A DNA stretch of 64,000 nucleotides from NCBI GenBank assembly GCA_044368415.1, contig JBIPLJ010000005.1, forward strand, positions 62,001 through 126,000, read 5' to 3'. Below are positions 62,855-64,000 of the stretch, piece after piece. This DNA is from UBA4615 sp044368415. Its GTDB lineage: Bacteria; Pseudomonadota; Gammaproteobacteria; Burkholderiales; Burkholderiaceae_E. Under the pieces are notes generated by a model that was not told where the DNA came from, did no database searches, and saw only the letters and a list, made by a program, of their open reading frames with translations. The number at the start of each line of letters is the position of its first letter. The stretch's first letter is position 1. Both the position numbers and the translations under genes were made by a program.

Positions 62855-64000
62855 CCGCACGCATCACACTCGCCGAGATCGTCTCCTGCCTGTCGGACTT
62901 CGACCCCAAAGCGGTGCCGGTGGCTCGCGCGCGGGAGGCGATCGAGCGCTTCGTCGAACCGGTGGACTGCGTCGAGCGAGTCGCGATCCGCGCGGCCCTG
63001 GAGCGGGTGCTCGCGCGCGACATCGTCTCGCCCATCGACGTGCCCGCGCATGACAACTCGGCGATGGACGGCTGGGCGATGCGATCGCAGGACCTGTCCC
63101 CCGACGCCGATACTGTGCTGAGCGGCATCGGCACGGCGTTTGCGGGCGTGGCCTTCGATGGCACGGTTGGAGCCGGCGAGGCGGTACGCGTGATGACCGG
63201 TGCGGTAATGCCGGCCGGTTGCGACACCGTAGTGATCCAGGAGGGGGTGCGCTGCGACGGCGAACGCGTCGTCGTGCCGCCCGGACAGCGGGTCGGCCAG
63301 AACCGGCGCCTGCGCGGCGAGGACCTGATGCGAGGCCGCGCGGCGTTGCACGCCGGGCGGCTCGTCCGGCCGGTGGACCTCGGCCTGCTCGCATCGCTCG
63401 GCATCGCCGAGGTGCCGGTGCAGCGCCGCCTACGGGTCGCCTTCTTCTCGACCGGCGACGAGCTCAGGTCGATCGGCGAGCCGCTCGACACGGGCTGCGT
63501 ATACGACAGCAACCGCTACACCCTGTACGGCATGTTGGCCCGCCTCGGCGTCGAGCTGCTCGACCTGGGCGTGGTGCCCGACTCGCGCGAGGCGCTCGAA
63601 GCCACGATGCAGGCCGCGAGCCGCAATGCCGATGCGATCGTCTCCTCGGGCGGCGTGTCGGTCGGCGAAGCCGACTTCACGCGAGAGGTGATGGACCGCC
63701 TGGGCGAGGTGGCGTTCTGGACGATCGCGATGCGCCCGGGGCGGCCGATGGCCTTCGGTCGCGTCGGCGAGGCCTGGTACTTCGGCCTGCCCGGCAATCC
63801 GGTCGCCGTGATGGTGACCTTCCTGTTCTTCGTGCGCGACGCGCTGATCCGGCTCTCCGGCGCGAGTCCGCGGCCGGTGCTGCCGCTGCGCGCGCGCAGC
63901 GTGGGCCGCCTGCGCAAGCGCCCGGACCGCACCGAGTACCAACGAGCCGTGGTCGAGCCCGGCGCCGACGGGGTGCTCCAGGCGCGGATCACCGGCAGCC
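62851..64000 (+). CDS. moeA: Molybdopterin molybdenumtransferase, C-terminus beyond window
   Basis: Inserts molybdate into adenylylated molybdopterin. The first 383 residues are visible, starting at ATG 62851, which overlaps mobA as ATGA. PAHDNSAMDGWAMR, VRVMTGAVMPAGCDTVV, FFSTGDEL, VSSGGVSVGEADF and WYFGLPGNPVAVMVTFLFFV are all MoeA motifs in order. The last C-terminal domain IV is partly cut by the window edge. Confidence 0.95.
   Translation, partial: MTARITLAEIVSCLSDFDPKAVPVARAREAIERFVEPVDCVERVAIRAALERVLARDIVSPIDVPAHDNSAMDGWAMRSQDLSPDADTVLSGIGTAFAGVAFDGTVGAGEAVRVMTGAVMPAGCDTVVIQEGVRCDGERVVVPPGQRVGQNRRLRGEDLMRGRAALHAGRLVRPVDLGLLASLGIAEVPVQRRLRVAFFSTGDELRSIGEPLDTGCVYDSNRYTLYGMLARLGVELLDLGVVPDSREALEATMQAASRNADAIVSSGGVSVGEADFTREVMDRLGEVAFWTIAMRPGRPMAFGRVGEAWYFGLPGNPVAVMVTFLFFVRDALIRLSGASPRPVLPLRARSVGRLRKRPDRTEYQRAVVEPGADGVLQARITGS

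Overview
This window is very GC-rich chromosomal DNA from a betaproteobacterium, most likely a member of the Burkholderiales. The strongest evidence is gene order: yceD-rpmF-plsX-fabH-fabD-fabG-acpP-fabF, then mucD-lepA-lepB-DUF4845-rnc-era-recO-pdxJ-acpS, uvrC-pgsA with tRNA-Gly and tRNA-Cys, and rne followed by moaA-mobA-moeA. I saw no insertion sequence, prophage, integrase or CRISPR array. Interest comes from several damaged or internally shortened genes, short tandem repeats at functional places, and one compact catabolic region.

1-11.4 kb: a partial P1-family peptidase; a cation diffusion facilitator; a three-gene uracil-catabolism (URC) cluster of upp, URC4 and a RibA-like URC1 whose N-terminus is knocked out of frame by a 7-bp tandem duplication; an SDR protein lacking the catalytic tyrosine; dinB; a remnant of an M20 peptidase; mnmC with a degenerate methyltransferase half; an AEC transporter; a YkgJ-type cysteine-cluster protein; and a proline/tyrosine-rich secreted protein. 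11.5-18.3 kb: a sensor kinase/response regulator pair translationally coupled to a CbiM-like membrane protein, then purL.

18.3-27.2 kb is the most coherent accessory unit. On the minus strand lie a MarR-like regulator, a 90-codon racemase-like fragment and an OplA-type 5-oxoprolinase, each linked by 4-bp overlaps. Diverging from them are a TRAP transporter (P, Q, M) and a D-amino-acid dehydrogenase. The shared intergenic region has an imperfect palindrome over the -35 box of the TRAP promoter. I infer a regulated uptake and breakdown route for 5-oxoproline, D-glutamate or a related lactam/amino acid.

27.2-34.5 kb: NAD(P)HX repair enzyme, an orphan LolD/YbbA-type ATPase diverging from a TesA-like esterase, an EamA transporter, nicotinamidase, tRNA-Leu, an unusual GGGGCC hexanucleotide array, an unknown membrane protein, tRNA-Cys, tRNA-Gly and pgsA. 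34.5-52.2 kb: a long minus-strand housekeeping block for DNA repair, pyridoxal phosphate, RNA processing, secretion, translation and fatty-acid synthesis. The rpoE-rseA-rseB genes expected before mucD are absent.

52.3-64 kb: maf and an RsmI-like methyltransferase face an sppA-Rieske-gph-rluC operon; rne has a good promoter and a leader of about 400 nt. The window ends in a molybdenum-cofactor operon, moaA-fdhD-mobA-moeA. Its fdhD appears to have lost about 110 internal residues, including the catalytic cysteine loop.
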